DNA from: Patagioenas fasciata | Taxonomy: Eukaryota; Chordata; Aves; Columbiformes; Columbidae | NCBI RefSeq assembly: GCF_037038585.1 | Contig: NC_092524.1 | Span: 46,957,001 to 47,021,000 of the forward strand | Direction of reading: 5' to 3' | Length of the DNA: 64,000 nt | Shown: positions 50,601 through 64,000 of the stretch, piece by piece | How the letters are laid out: every line of letters starts with the position of its first letter | How positions within the stretch are numbered: position 1 is the first letter of the stretch | Program-made: the position numbers and the translations under genes | The notes under the pieces: model-generated | What the model was told of the DNA's origin: nothing | Seen by the model: the letters and a program-made list of their open reading frames with translations, nothing else | Database searches by the model: none

Positions 50601-53600
50601 TTTTCTCTCTCCTTGTCCTCCTAGGACCCTCTCAATTTTGCTACTCTGATCTGTCAACTCTGAGAAAGATCAGTTACAAAAGAAAGCGTATGGGTCTAGG
50701 CAGACAGTTCAGAAGTAGAGCCAGCACCCACCCGACGAACAGGAAGAGCTCCCTCCACAGCAAGTGCTCTGAAGACATTAAGCAGGAAGCACTGCTGGGC
50801 CAGTCCCATGAGCTGGAGGTACAAACACACAAAAGCAGGACATACCCATCTCCTTGAATGCTGGTTCCAGCTGCTCCTGGTAATGGTTCTCTTGCACCTC
50901 CTGGAGACACAAAACCTGGAAAGAAGGCAGAAACCTCACTCGCTTCACCAGCATTTGCTAGTTACCTTGTTTTGGGGAAGGAAGAAAGTGGAAAGTATAC
51001 TCACATACCAACCCTGCAACCAGAAAGGTCATCACTGCAACTCTGTCCTGTACTTTCCAGATAGAGAGCAATAACTTTCTGGGTCACATTAGCTTATTAT
51101 TCAGTTTTCTGATGACAAGGCAGAAGATCCTTCATCCCACAAAGAGGATTCAAGTAACACAGAAATCATAAAGTCCTCTTCTATGCAGTCTTCCCCTCCT
51201 GTGCTGCCTTATAAACTTGCTCCTTTCCTTATCTCTTCTTTCTCTACTTCTGCTGTTTAAAGAAGTTAAGCCCTGCTATCAAAGTATGACTATTTTCTAC
51301 AGTAACACAATCAAAGCAAGATAAACACACAAAAGACCATATGCACAATGCCTCTAACACTCTCAGAGGAACCAGTGTTCAGTTACGAGGCAGGTAGCAT
51401 ATCATAAGGATTTCCCACCCACTTTTTTTTTTTTTACTATTAGATAAAACAAGGAATTCAAATTCTGGTGGCACTGACGTGAGAAAGGCCAAGTCATACT
51501 CACATCAGGATCCCAGTGCTGGATCTCCTGCAAAAGGTTTGGAAGGCGGTAGTTCCAGCTCAGGATGTCTGGATGACAGTGTAGATAGAGATCAAGACCC
51601 TGCTCCACCAGGTCCTGGGCAAGGATGTTGTAAGACATGACTCGAAATTCAAAGAGAGAAGTGCTTTTTGAGACCTGTTCTAGCACAGAGGGCTGGACAG
51701 AAAGATCCTCCCAGTCTCTCCATAAAATATCTACATGCAAGAGACAAAAAGCCAAGTTACAGCCATGCTGGATACCCTGCCAACAGTTTTGTTCCCCAGG
51801 GACCCAAAAAACAGCCATTCTTATTCTCTGAGCTAGGGTATTCTAGCCTCTGAGCAAACCCTCACCCAATCTGATTATCAGGTGCTCTTTTTGGATGCCT
51901 TTGGATAGCTGTCAATGGGGCTGACATAAAAGGAGACCACAGTCAAGCATACTGAAATACCTGACCAGCTTTTGGGTGCTTTTTATATTATAAAGCCAGT
52001 ACTTGGGAATAGTTCCCGAGAAATGAACATACATTGATGTTCAGACCAAATGGTCTTAGCACAGAGACTACTAGCTGTGACGAGCCCTTCCTCAGCAAAA
52101 ACTCACTTTACAGCTTTCACTAGCAGATCCTGTCAATTCTGCATGGACAGATACAATCAATGTCTTACTGACAGCAAGCTCAAACACAAGAACCTGACCA
52201 CATTCACTACAAATGTAAATTCCAACCCAATCATTAGATTCAGAGCTGTTACTACTGACCATGGTAGGGAACCTCTGTCAGGAGAGGACAAAATTGCACC
52301 GTATCCTGAATGGGCCAGGCTGTGGGCTCTGTTGGCACTGTCTCTTCATCAAGTGCTAAACTCCAGGCCAGCACAGCTGGGTCTTCATTCTGCACCTTCA
52401 CACCAACTGTGCCACAGCCAGCTATCTGGTGATCCATCTGTGGTGCCACAGCTGCCCAAGGGGCACTGTCTGCTACAGCCACTGTTTCCTCTGCTGGTAA
52501 TTTTGTCTGTTCAGTCACTGCATCATCTCGTGATTCTGAAGAAGCCAAGGCATGGAGCTCTGTGAGCTGCTGGCCAGCACACTGGGTGACTTCCGGAGCC
52601 AAATTCAGGTCACTGAGGCTAGTCATCAATAGCTCTGAACCTTCTAACCAGTCACTAGTGAGTGTAACTGATACTTTCCCCTCTGCTGGAGCACTCTCAT
52701 CGGCTGGCAAATTCCCTGCTCCTTCTTCCAGCCACTGCTGTAGAAGGGCTTCTTGCTCTTCTGGGACCAACCTTCCTCTCGTCGCAGCAAAGACGCCTTC
52801 TACCTGGGTGGACGTGCTCTTCGCCAGAAGCACATTCTTTCGACAGGTAAAGAAAGCATCTGCCATTTAAAAGCAAACAAAACCAACATAAGACAGAAGG
52901 AAAACTTTTCTCACTCTTTTATTTTTCCTATATGTTTGCTATAACTCTGTGCAATACAACTATTCAGTATGGGAACCCAAACAAATTACTTCTCTGAAGA
53001 AAAACAGTTACAGTCTGAATAACTTACCCTGCCTCTTCCTGAACACTAGCCTGCAGTCCAGTTCTAATTATGATAGTCAAAGTCACGGAACCTGTACAGG
53101 ATGGCTATGGCTTTACCAACTCTAGAGAATGCAATTCTAACTTCTGTAGTGCCGCAGCCAGTCAGCCAAGCTAAAAGGCCTTGTGGAAACTACCAGCTCT
53201 CAGCAACACTTGTAAACGTACAGATTGTGGAAGCCAGCTGATGGGGGCATGGGCTAAGAAGCCAGGCTCTTGCAGATGACCACTTGGAGCAAGTTTCTTT
53301 CCAAAGATTGAGTAAGAAACTAGTGCTCAGCTAAGAGAATCAAACATATCACAAGAATATGTTGCAGAAGAAAAACTGTTCTGTTATTAAGAGATGAAAA
53401 ATAAAGACACCAAGGGACCAACATGTGCAGTTAAAAGCATTATTAGAGAGAATGTATACATAGAAGTAGTCCTGGTAAGAATTACAGATCACCTAATTAC
53501 TGACACCCATGGTAACAAATTTTAAAAACGTTGCTGTTAATGTAACACTTGAATATACTAATATTGGCAAGGTAAAGTAGAAAAAGAAAGGGACTCTTTT

Positions 53601-54550
53601 CACTTGTACCTATATGAGATGACAGCATTTACGTTTTGCTACGAATCCTGCACAGACACTGGTCCCTACTGTTGACTCATCAGTTTTTGTTGTCTACAGA
53701 TCACTTTTTTGCTGCTATATCCCTGTGACAGCCAGTCAGCCAGAGCAGTAACATACAGGAGTTGGCAACATCTGTTTAAGCTTTTACTGTATATTTTGTG
53801 TCAAAGCTTTCTGTACGTATCATAAATGGGGCTTTAAGAACCATACTTCTCTCTGTAGTTTTGTAATTCAGTTAATGAACATCAGAAACACCAAAGTACC
53901 CAAGTTACATTTTCGCACACCACCAGCCTGACACGGCTCTTCCAAGAGCCTGTTACTATAGGATGGGAGCTGAATCTGAGAGGAGACAGGTAGCTGCTCA
54001 CTATGACCACGGTGTGCTGGTGGCTGCTACAGGCCTGGGGACACGTTCAGGCAGGAGGGTGGTTTTACACCAGCACAGTCACCAGCGACTATGAAGTAGC
54101 TGTACAGATCTAGGAAACTAAGTGAAACACTGGGGGCAGGAGGCTCGGGCCTCCCCGCAGATTGCACCCGCCGCTGCTGCACAACAGCCGGCCTTCTTTC
54201 CTCCACAAACCGAGCCCCCGCGCCGCCCCGGCCCGGCACAAGTGCCAACGGCACCTCGGGCAGCGGCCTGGGCCCCCACCCGCCTCTCCTGCCGCCTGGG
54301 GCGAAGGACTCAGGGAACTACGGGGCGGCCAGCAGGACCCTGGCTCCCAACCGCCGAGGCACGTCCGGCAGCATCCCCCGCAGGCCCGGCGGAGGGGGAA
54401 GGCGAGGGGTACTCGCACCCCGCCCCTGAAGGCCCCCGCCGCCGCCTCCCCCGATTCCCGCCGCCGCCCGCCCGGGGCCGGGTTACCTCGGAGGGCCCGG
54501 AGGAGCCGCGCCGCCGGCAGCAGCACGTAGCAGAGCACGGTGCCGATCAT
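44451..54550 (-). CDS. ANGEL1: ANGEL1, CCR4/EEP-family protein (10 coding exons)
   Basis: Ten minus-strand exons join in frame: 54550-54487, 52859-52260, 51730-51504, 50915-50846, 50424-49991, 48001-47875, 47031-46921, 46120-46051, 45633-45470, 44620-44451. They total 2037 nt and encode 678 residues, against 670 in human. The hydrophobic N-terminus [21 protein letters not shown] matches the family start. Residues 22-221 are acidic and diverged. The endonuclease/exonuclease/phosphatase domain starts near residue 250 with [10 protein letters not shown] (N256). It keeps E303 in LCLQEV, D438 and N440 in [10 protein letters not shown], and D660-H661 in [12 protein letters not shown], so the metal-binding and catalytic positions are present. 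Family knowledge: ANGEL1 binds the cap-binding protein eIF4E, and its paralogue ANGEL2 acts as a 2',3'-cyclic phosphatase on RNA. Tail to tail with VASH1. Confidence 0.97.
45470..45633 (-). CDS. ANGEL1: ANGEL1 coding exon 9
   Basis: Encodes [54 protein letters not shown]. The frame requires the acceptor ATGTGCAG; a nearer-downstream CAG at about 45624 would break phase with exon 8. Donor GTGAGC. Confidence 0.93.
46051..46120 (-). CDS. ANGEL1: ANGEL1 coding exon 8
   Basis: 70 bases encoding [22 protein letters not shown] with split codons at both ends; acceptor TTTGCAG, donor GTAATT. It corresponds to the variable linker ERPAGWAESVLEED in human. Confidence 0.9.
46921..47031 (-). CDS. ANGEL1: ANGEL1 coding exon 7
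   Basis: 111 bases encoding [36 protein letters not shown]; acceptor TCTGCAG, donor GTATTA. No long open frame marks it, but the match to human RRKYGRDFLLRFRFCSIACQRP is clear. Confidence 0.94.
47875..48001 (-). CDS. ANGEL1: ANGEL1 coding exon 6
   Basis: Encodes [42 protein letters not shown] plus one base; acceptor TTTGCAG, donor GTGAGC. Confidence 0.95.
48258..49583 (-). mobile_element. CR1 LINE in ANGEL1 intron 5, interrupted by a hAT half copy
   Basis: A 5'-truncated CR1 in the same orientation as ANGEL1. The 3' UTR end is near 48258 and the body extends into the reverse transcriptase ORF. The translation at 49261-48926 shows [42 protein letters not shown] and the region leading to the palm motif, which reads F-P-D-D instead of F-A-D-D. 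Several frame breaks are present. It belongs to a different CR1 subfamily from the copy at 4595, judging by the 3' UTR words (CACTAAACCGTGTCCCTAAG). Confidence 0.9.
48333..48426 (+). mobile_element. Half copy of the hAT-like MITE nested in CR1
   Basis: TCCTAAAATTACATTCGGCCC through GGCAACTGCGAGGCTGATGTGG to GAAAATGAGTCTGATACCCCTG matches the right arm of the element at 34001-34170. CR1 sequence resumes immediately after the CTG terminus. CACTAAAC (48427-48434) and CAGTAAAC (48325-48332) may be the 8-bp target duplication with one change. The left arm is missing. Confidence 0.8.
49991..50424 (-). CDS. ANGEL1: ANGEL1 coding exon 5, central EEP domain
   Basis: 434 bases from [55 protein letters not shown] to YHGMPAWK. 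Includes [21 protein letters not shown] and [11 protein letters not shown]. Acceptor CTTTTCAG, donor GTAGGT. Confidence 0.96.
50846..50915 (-). CDS. ANGEL1: ANGEL1 coding exon 4
   Basis: 70 bases encoding [23 protein letters not shown] plus one base. Contains the metal-binding Glu303 of LQEV. Acceptor CTTTCCAG, donor GTATGT. Confidence 0.95.
51504..51730 (-). CDS. ANGEL1: ANGEL1 coding exon 3
   Basis: Encodes [14 protein letters not shown] through [36 protein letters not shown] to HWDPD. The start of the catalytic domain lies here. Acceptor GCATGTAG, donor GTGAGT. Confidence 0.95.
52260..52859 (-). CDS. ANGEL1: ANGEL1 coding exon 2
   Basis: 600 bases encoding [21 protein letters not shown] at the start and [15 protein letters not shown] near the end. 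The middle is acidic and little conserved. The acceptor is AATGGCAG, so the in-frame ATG seen just upstream in genomic DNA is intronic. Donor GTCAGT. Confidence 0.93.
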
Positions 54551-54960
54551 ACCGCCCGACGCGGCTCGGCCTCCACCGCCCCCGGCCCGGCCCCGGCGAG
54601 TCGGCGCGCCGGCCCCGCCTCAGAAGCGACCGTACGGCGCGGCCTGGGCCTGAGCCCCGGCGCCGCGCAGGCACTCACCGCGCCGGGCCGGCACCGCGCT
54701 GGGCCGCCGCGCTGCAGGGGCTAGCGGCCGGCTCGGGCCTGGCCCTCCTAGTGCGCCGCTCCGGGCCGCCGCCCCCGGGAGGCCGCGGCCGACAGGTGGG
54801 ACGGCCCCAGCTGGTCGACCCCGGCCAGGGTGGGGCCGTGCCCGCCTCGCTGTGGGGCCGGAGCGCAGCCGGGGCCCAGGCTCGGCCCCGCCGCGGGCGC
54901 ACACGTGGCCAGGTCCGGCGACGGGGCTCAGCAGCGCTGCGATGCCCGGGGGTTCAGCAG
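54140..54960. promoter_or_regulatory. ANGEL1: CpG island and promoter of ANGEL1
   Basis: A second abrupt GC- and CpG-rich block centred on ANGEL1 exon 1, with dense GC boxes and no evident TATA. It extends about 400 bases upstream of the ATG, toward LRRC74A. Long overlapping frames here are compositional. Confidence 0.85.
54487..54550 (-). CDS. ANGEL1: ANGEL1 coding exon 1
   Basis: 64 bases encoding [21 protein letters not shown] plus one base; donor GTAACC. It lies inside the CpG island and matches the human N-terminus MIASCLCYLLLPATRLFRAL. Confidence 0.95.
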
Positions 54961-54969
54961 CTGTGACCC

Positions 54970-57900
54970 TAAACAGGGTGACAGCAGCTTTCTGGCCCCA
55001 TCACCCTGAAATTTGTGTTGTCAAACAAAAGTTCTCACGCCCTGTTCTCTGGAAATCCAAACTGAAAGGAAAATTCCCAGGAATTTTTTCCCCTGGAAAG
55101 CTTAGTAGCAAAGTCTCATTTGCTCCAGATGAGTTAATAATTAGACAGGCTTTGCAAACACCGTCGATGATAGTCTAGGTTTTGCAGAGGGCAAGCTGTG
55201 TGTGGACAAAGGCCACTGGGGATGGGTGAAACACGGCTGTGGGAGCCTGCCTTCCCTCAGCGTGCTGCTCACAGGTCACCACAGCTCTGCGGAATCACCC
55301 CCTCCCACCTGGCTGTGCACACACTGTGCCCTGTGCAAGATGAAACCAGTCACATGTTGAAAACTGACAGTTTCATATGAAAAGAGGAGTCCTGGCTGAA
55401 GTCCACGTTTTAAATGTTTTGCTTCATTCCACATTTGAATGCAGAGTGCTGCCAGACTGCCTCCTTGATGGTGACCTGCTGCTATCTCATGGTTTATACT
55501 CAGACAAAACACTTTTTGAGGGACAACCTGCCTCTTACCCTTTTTGTGTATGGTGATTAGCACAACAGGTATCCACGGCTAGGATCTGAGCTGATGTTAT
55601 AATGTATATACATAATAATCCCACCGGTCTCATTTTCAAATCCCTATTTATAAAACACCACAGACACAGGGATTTGTCTCAAAACCCACAGATGTCCCTG
55701 GCAAAGCACAGAACTGGACTGTGGTCTCCCATCTCCTGCTGCAGTAACGAAACCTCTGGAAACCATCATTGGTTTCTAGTCCAAAAATGGAGAGAGTTCT
55801 TCAGAGGAAGGACCCACAACATTAAGGGCTGATGGCTGTGGCATTTAAAACAAGGCTGTTCTTTAAAAGGAAACATCTAAGACAGTATCTTCAGACCCAA
55901 CCCACATCAGTATAATCAGACTGAAATTGGAGAAGGATGTTAGATGGTGCCACACACAAGCAAGTATCTGGACAGCCACAGTTGTTTGGCCTACAGTAAA
56001 AAAAAAAAAAAATTTACAAACTTTGGCAATAAAATCAAAGCTGACAACAGTCATCTGCTTCAGGGTCAAACCCTCCACTGGCTTTTGCGGGATTTTGTTC
56101 TATATCCAAATATAACCTACCATGGTCTCTAATGACTGGACTACTTGAGAGGTTTATGTAGAACCTAGGGGAATAAAACCACTAAAAATACCCTGTCCTT
56201 GGGAAAATGGACTTTTTTTCCTCTCTGTATAGCCCATATTACACTGTGTAGGATACTAAACTTCAAAATATGTACAAGAGATAATGTTCACTGAGCATCA
56301 CCCATAATGGAACGATTTCTAAACATACATATTTGTTCTGTTCAACTCTTGTCAGAAAGCCTCGTCTGTTACAGTTTTGGTGTTAGCCACTTAGGAAAGG
56401 TCACAAAGTCTTCAGTATAAATGATGTAAAATAAGCACTAAACCAATTTTGGCACCAACAGTAGCTGGTAGGATGAATGAGTACTTGAGTCGAGGTCCCA
56501 TTAAGTGTTGACATGTTTACAAGCCACACTTTATTACTGAATGTACCGAGAATTTGGCAGAAGGGAAGGCTTAATCTATTCAAGACTAACAGGGTGAATA
56601 CACTCCTTCTATCCGCATCTCCTTTAAAACTGTAACTACCGCAGTCTGGCTTTCTCATGAAATCGTACAAACCGGAATACAAACTCAAAGGAGATGAGAA
56701 CTCTTACCAGCAACCTGGCACGACTCTCTAATACATCTCAGAGGGTTTCACAGCCAAAACCACAGCTATTCTCAGTTATTGGGAGCTGATGGGATCCCAG
56801 AGCAATGGGGTTTCCAGAACTGAATGGCACCCCTTGGAGTTGGAAGGTGCAGGTGAGGTCACAGAAGGGTGGTGGTGACGGGATGGAGGCGCGGGGCAGC
56901 CGCAGGTTCTGCAGAGCTTTCTGATGACACCTGGCCAGCCCTTGCAAGCAGGAAATGGGATTCTCCTGTTCATGAACAGTATAAATCAAGAACACAGATC
57001 TTACAAGTGGTGCCATTCATCTTGGAGATGTTTTAATCGCAGCCAAGCAGCTGTGCTCTTTGTGTGTAGGTGTGAGGAACTTACAGGGTCTAGGAGGTTG
57101 CTATGGACTCCTCATTTACAGAAGAGAAAAAGCAAATGAACCTGCCACTCACTGGTGGTGACATGGAGAACGAGTCTGAGAAGGACACAGGTGCAGTGTT
57201 TAGTTACTAGCAAACTCACTTCAGAAATAGTCAGAAATAGCCAAAGGAAAACACCAGCAGCCCAAAGGACTGCTGCTGCCGCAGGCTGATCCCCAGGTGG
57301 GAAAGCTTCCCTTCCCCAAGCCAGGCAGCAACGAGAACGGTGGCGACTGGGGATCCAGGGTGCCAGCACCCAGTGACAGGAGCTGCCATCTGGGAGCAGC
57401 TTGGAAAAAACAAAATGCATCAGAAGAGGGCTTGTCAGTACCAGCTTCCAGGCAACTCCACCCAGCTGCCCCTAATGCCCATGGGGGACGTCAGAGCTCA
57501 GCACCTTGTTTGACCCCTCCATCACCCAGGAGGACAAGCAGGGCGTGAGAGACAGAAGAGTTTTCTGAACGTGCTGCTGTCAGGCTGTGCTTGTACACAG
57601 CAGAGTCAGGCTCCAGGTCACTTAGGCATTAAAAATTAATTTCATAGTTTCCTTCCTAATTCAATTACTGTAAGGTAGTCAGATGCGTGGGACTTTTCAG
57701 TTCTTGTTTTTCTGTATTTAACTAGAGTATAATGCAATTTATGAAGTGCTACATAATAATTTTCCCTAATGGTTGTTCCAGTAGATTAGATCCTTTATCA
57801 GATACTTTTAATTGTTTCAAAATTACATTTGTCTAAATATCTTTTCTTATTTTTCTGTAAAGGTAGCTCTGTTTTTGTTGTTTTTTTTTTTTTTTTCTGA

Positions 57901-58137
57901 TCCAGCAATAACAATTTATTGCCTGTTTGGGATTAGTCTCTTTTAGATAGCTTTTCTGTAAACTAGGTTTCTGTTCTTGGCTATGAACTCTTGAAATTTT
58001 CACCTCTTAAGTGGGATCTGACAAAATTAGTTACCTCCTATCAAGCCCAAACAATGATATTAAAATTAGAATTTCTCATGGGTTTTTGACAGTATTAACT
58101 TAAAAAATATTTTCACTATGAAATACCTGGGCAGTCC
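54970..58137. other. Intergenic between ANGEL1 and LRRC74A, first part
   Basis: No gene was recognised. Simple features only: a 13-base A run near 55999, and a T-rich run at about 57878-57897. Confidence 0.5.
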
Positions 58138-58809
58138 ACAGAATCACAGAATAGTTGAGGTTGAAAGGGACCTCTGGACATCATCTAGTCCAACCTGCCT
58201 GCTCAAGCAGGTTCACCTAGAGCAGATCGCATGGGAATGTGTCCAGGCAGGTCTTGAATGTCTCCAGAGAAGGAGACTCCACAACCTCTCTGGGCAGCCT
58301 GTTCCAGTGCTCTGTCACCCTCAAATAAAGAAGTTTCTCCTCATATTCAGATGGAACCTCCTATGCTTCAGTCTGTGCCTGTTGCCCCTCATCCTACCGT
58401 TGGCACCACTGAAAAGAGTCTGGTCCCATCCTCTTGACGCCCACCCTTGAGATACTTATAAGCATTGATAAGTTCCCCTCGCAGCCTTCTCCAGGCTGAA
58501 CAGACCCAGCTCTCTCAGTCTCTCTTCATAAGATGCTTCAGGCCCCTAATCATCTTTGTAACCCACCGCTGGACTCCCTCCAGTAATTCCTTGTCCTTCT
58601 TAAACTGGAGAGCCCAGAACTGGACTTAGTACTCTGGATGTGGCCTCACCAGGGCAGAGTAGAGAGGGAGGAGAATCTCTCCTTGACCTGCTGGTCACAC
58701 TTTTCCCAATGCACCCCAGCATACCATTGGCCTTCTTGGCCACAAGGGCACATTGTTGACTCATGGTCAATCTGTTGTCAACCAGAACTCCCAGGTTCTT
58801 CTCTGCTTC
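58138..58809 (-). mobile_element. CR1 LINE 3' fragment
   Basis: Minus-strand CR1 of about 670 bp. On the + strand it opens CAGAATCACAGAATAGTTGAGG, continues with the 3' UTR complement (CATCTAGTCCAACCTGCCTGCTCAAGCAGG, CCACAACCTCTCTGGGCAGCC), and then enters the complement of the 3' ORF. It is a third subfamily type, distinct from the copies at 4595 and 48258, and is heavily 5'-truncated. Confidence 0.88.
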
Positions 58810-60470
58810 ATAGAACTATGGAAGTTTAAATTGCTAGTGTGATTTATTGAGTATCTGTACAACATAAATTAGGTTACAACAGAAAGCAACATAGCCAGAG
58901 AACAGGCATTGTTAACCTAGCACAAGGTAATGGATTTGCTGTTATCTGGATGCATCCATCACAAATTGCACATCAAACCATGGAGTGAACTCCCTTCTCA
59001 GCTCCTGGTTTGTGACTGGTACAACCCATGCATGAGGCAGTCTGATCAGAAAGCTGTGTCTGCAGCCCCAACGCCTGGGGAAAGGAGAGGGTGATCGAGG
59101 AGTCTCCAAGCTGATCACTTTCCACCGCATTGGTTTTAAGACCAATAATCATGATCCAATTATTTTCAAATTTCTGCTTGAATGACAATATTATAATCTG
59201 TACCAGCTTCAATTTCTACAGTTCCACAGGGGTGCAGGGACCACTTCTGGATCTACCTCAGAAGGCTCAGTCCACACACTGCAGGACTGGCTGAAGTACT
59301 GGGCACATGACAGCCATGTTTTCAGGGGATGATACATCATGGATGGGTTTTGTATAGCAGAGACAACCTGTTCTCCAGCATGTGAAGTTTATCTTTGTCA
59401 GGACTTTTGGCATTGTAGGACCATTAAGCAAAGATAACCGGTGTGTACTGTCATAATGTTGCAAATCTTTGGTTCTGCTTGTCTCATGAGTTCTTTACAT
59501 GAGAGTTAGACCTTTTTTTACCGTTCCTTTTGTCTTTCTCACACTAAAGTAATGCAAGTAAACCTATCATTTGAACAAATAAAGTCTGGCAAAAGGAGAA
59601 GTTCTTAACAAAGGAGCTGCAGCTGCAGGGCTGGTTGAAATACCGTGATGTGGGTGCCAGCTGGCCAGTTGTTCCCTCACGTAGGTTTGAATGAGCAGCC
59701 AAACTGCAAGCTCCACATCACATGTCAATGCTAAGTGACACTCAAGAAGAGTACAAAATTACAGGTCAATATCCTGGACCTCTAAAGGGAAATAAGGAGT
59801 AAGGGAAGGAGGTAGTAAAAGCAGTGATAGGGAATGAAAAGGAAGACTCAGAGTAGGAAAAAAATATGTATTATGTTATTATCCAGAAATTATTTTGGCA
59901 AAATTACTCTTCTTTTTTTTTTTTTAATGCATTTATTCCTCTTGAAAAAATGAAGCCTCCAAATTGTCCTTATTTCTAGCCATAAAATAAATTATGAATT
60001 GTAGGCAAGAGAAGCTGTATCCCTTCCAATGGATCTAGTTACACTCAGTCCCAATGCACACTAGCATTCAGACACTTTCTCTTCTGCCATGCTTGAAGAG
60101 TACTACAAAGCATTCCCAGTCTGATTGCAAAGTCAGCCACCGGTGTCCTGCCTTTGCCTGGGGAAGTGGGAGTCAGTTCAGGAGAGTTAGGAGGAACTGG
60201 CATGGGTTTGGTTTGTAAGTTTGTGGGGAAATGGGATGAAGAGGGGAAATTTGCTTTGCCTGGTGGGCTCAGAAATTGAGAAAGGGGAGAAAGGCAGCTC
60301 ATGAGGGAATGAAGACCCAATGTGGGAGAACCATGAGCCCCTCGCACATGGGCTGCAGAATTTGGGGAGGGCTCTTTCCAAAAGTAGCCAAGTCATGGCC
60401 CGTCTGCAGACCTGCAGCCTCAGAGTGAACCCATCCCCACAGCAGGGCCAGCACCACACGCACAGGGAGC
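58810..60470. other. Intergenic upstream of LRRC74A
   Basis: Nothing gene-like recognised apart from the probable LRRC74A promoter or leader at the right end. No CpG island precedes LRRC74A, so its promoter is probably tissue-restricted, which is an inference. Confidence 0.45.
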
Positions 60471-60591
60471 GGTGGGCATGAAGTGTGGCTGGGGAAGGAG
60501 CATGCTGAAGAGGGGCACAAGCTTCAGTGACAGCCTTGTGTTGTCTGTCAAATCTGGGGAGTCACATCTCTGCTGGCCTTGCACCAACAAA

Positions 60592-63659
<3,068 letters not shown>

Positions 63660-64000
63660 GTGGGCTGTATGCACCCAAGCAGTGATGGCAGTGGAAGTGA
63701 AATAGCATGTATTTCATTCCAGTCTCTCATCCTGAGAATATCAGTCAGACTATGGGCAAAATCAATCTCTCGGCTATGTCTCTGGCAGGAACCCAGAGTA
63801 ACAGTGGAAATCTAGATTTATAGTGATATAATTAAATATTTGGCCTGCTCAATATCCAGCACCTCTGAAAAACAGTCCCTTATGAGAAATTTAGATAATT
63901 GCCAGAGTCTTTCCCACACACTGGGTTAATTCTACTCCCTGGAGCAAGGTGGAATAGTGACTGACTTCTTACAGCCTGGTATGGGCTGTGATTGGCTGGA
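63660..64000. other. LRRC74A: LRRC74A intron 4, partial
   Basis: Begins with donor GTGGGC and runs off the window. No further exon recognised. Confidence 0.7.

Noticed and set aside
52860-52868. Genomic ATG (MADAFFT) as an alternative ANGEL1 start
   Set aside because: The preceding bases form the intron acceptor GGCAG, and the spliced exon 1 matches the known N-terminus.
54122-54724. 200-codon + strand frame over ANGEL1 exon 1
   Set aside because: Overlaps the confirmed minus-strand exon in a CpG island; low-complexity Pro/Ala/Arg composition.
54852-55178. 108-codon + strand frame leaving the ANGEL1 island
   Set aside because: Half is CpG-island composition and half ordinary sequence; no homologue known, so only the possibility of divergent transcription was kept.

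Overview
The window is vertebrate nuclear DNA, almost certainly from a bird. It has split genes with GT-AG introns, two CpG islands, CR1 LINEs as the dominant repeat, and two solo LTRs of the kind known from avian ERVL-like elements. The LTR type and the CR1 variety suggest a neoavian rather than a landfowl genome, but the species cannot be named from the sequence. All gene names rest on remembered vertebrate orthologues; no search was run.

Three protein-coding genes can be reconstructed exon by exon. VASH1 (vasohibin-1, tubulin tyrosine carboxypeptidase) is on the + strand with seven coding exons from 21957 to 32603, giving 351 residues. ANGEL1 (CCR4/EEP-family protein that binds eIF4E) is on the - strand with ten coding exons from 54550 down to 44451, giving 678 residues. 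The first four recognised coding exons of LRRC74A (leucine-rich repeat protein) are on the + strand from about 60592 to 63659, and the gene runs out of the window. This order and orientation match human 14q24.3. VASH1 and ANGEL1 are tail to tail about 11.8 kb apart. ANGEL1 and LRRC74A are head to head about 6 kb apart. The three genes are neighbours by conserved synteny and no joint pathway is implied.

Layout: 1-21100 is intergenic with one solo LTR, one 1.3 kb CR1, and faint relics of older CR1 and MIR/CORE-SINE elements. 21130-22260 is the VASH1 CpG island with first exon. 22224-32603 is the VASH1 body, with a second antisense solo LTR in intron 1 and two introns that carry minor-spliceosome (U12-type) signals. 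32604-44450 is the shared 3' flank, holding a near-perfect 170-bp hAT-like hairpin element with an 8-bp target duplication. 44451-54550 is ANGEL1, whose fifth intron holds a CR1 that is itself interrupted by a half copy of the same hAT family. 54140-54960 is the ANGEL1 CpG island. 55000-60400 is intergenic with a third CR1 fragment. 60592 to the end is the 5' part of LRRC74A.

No novel gene system was found. The most noteworthy signals are the paired U12-type introns around the VASH1 catalytic cysteine exon, the hAT hairpin and its nested relative, a 15-codon upstream ORF just before the VASH1 start, and an apparently split ancient CORE-SINE.
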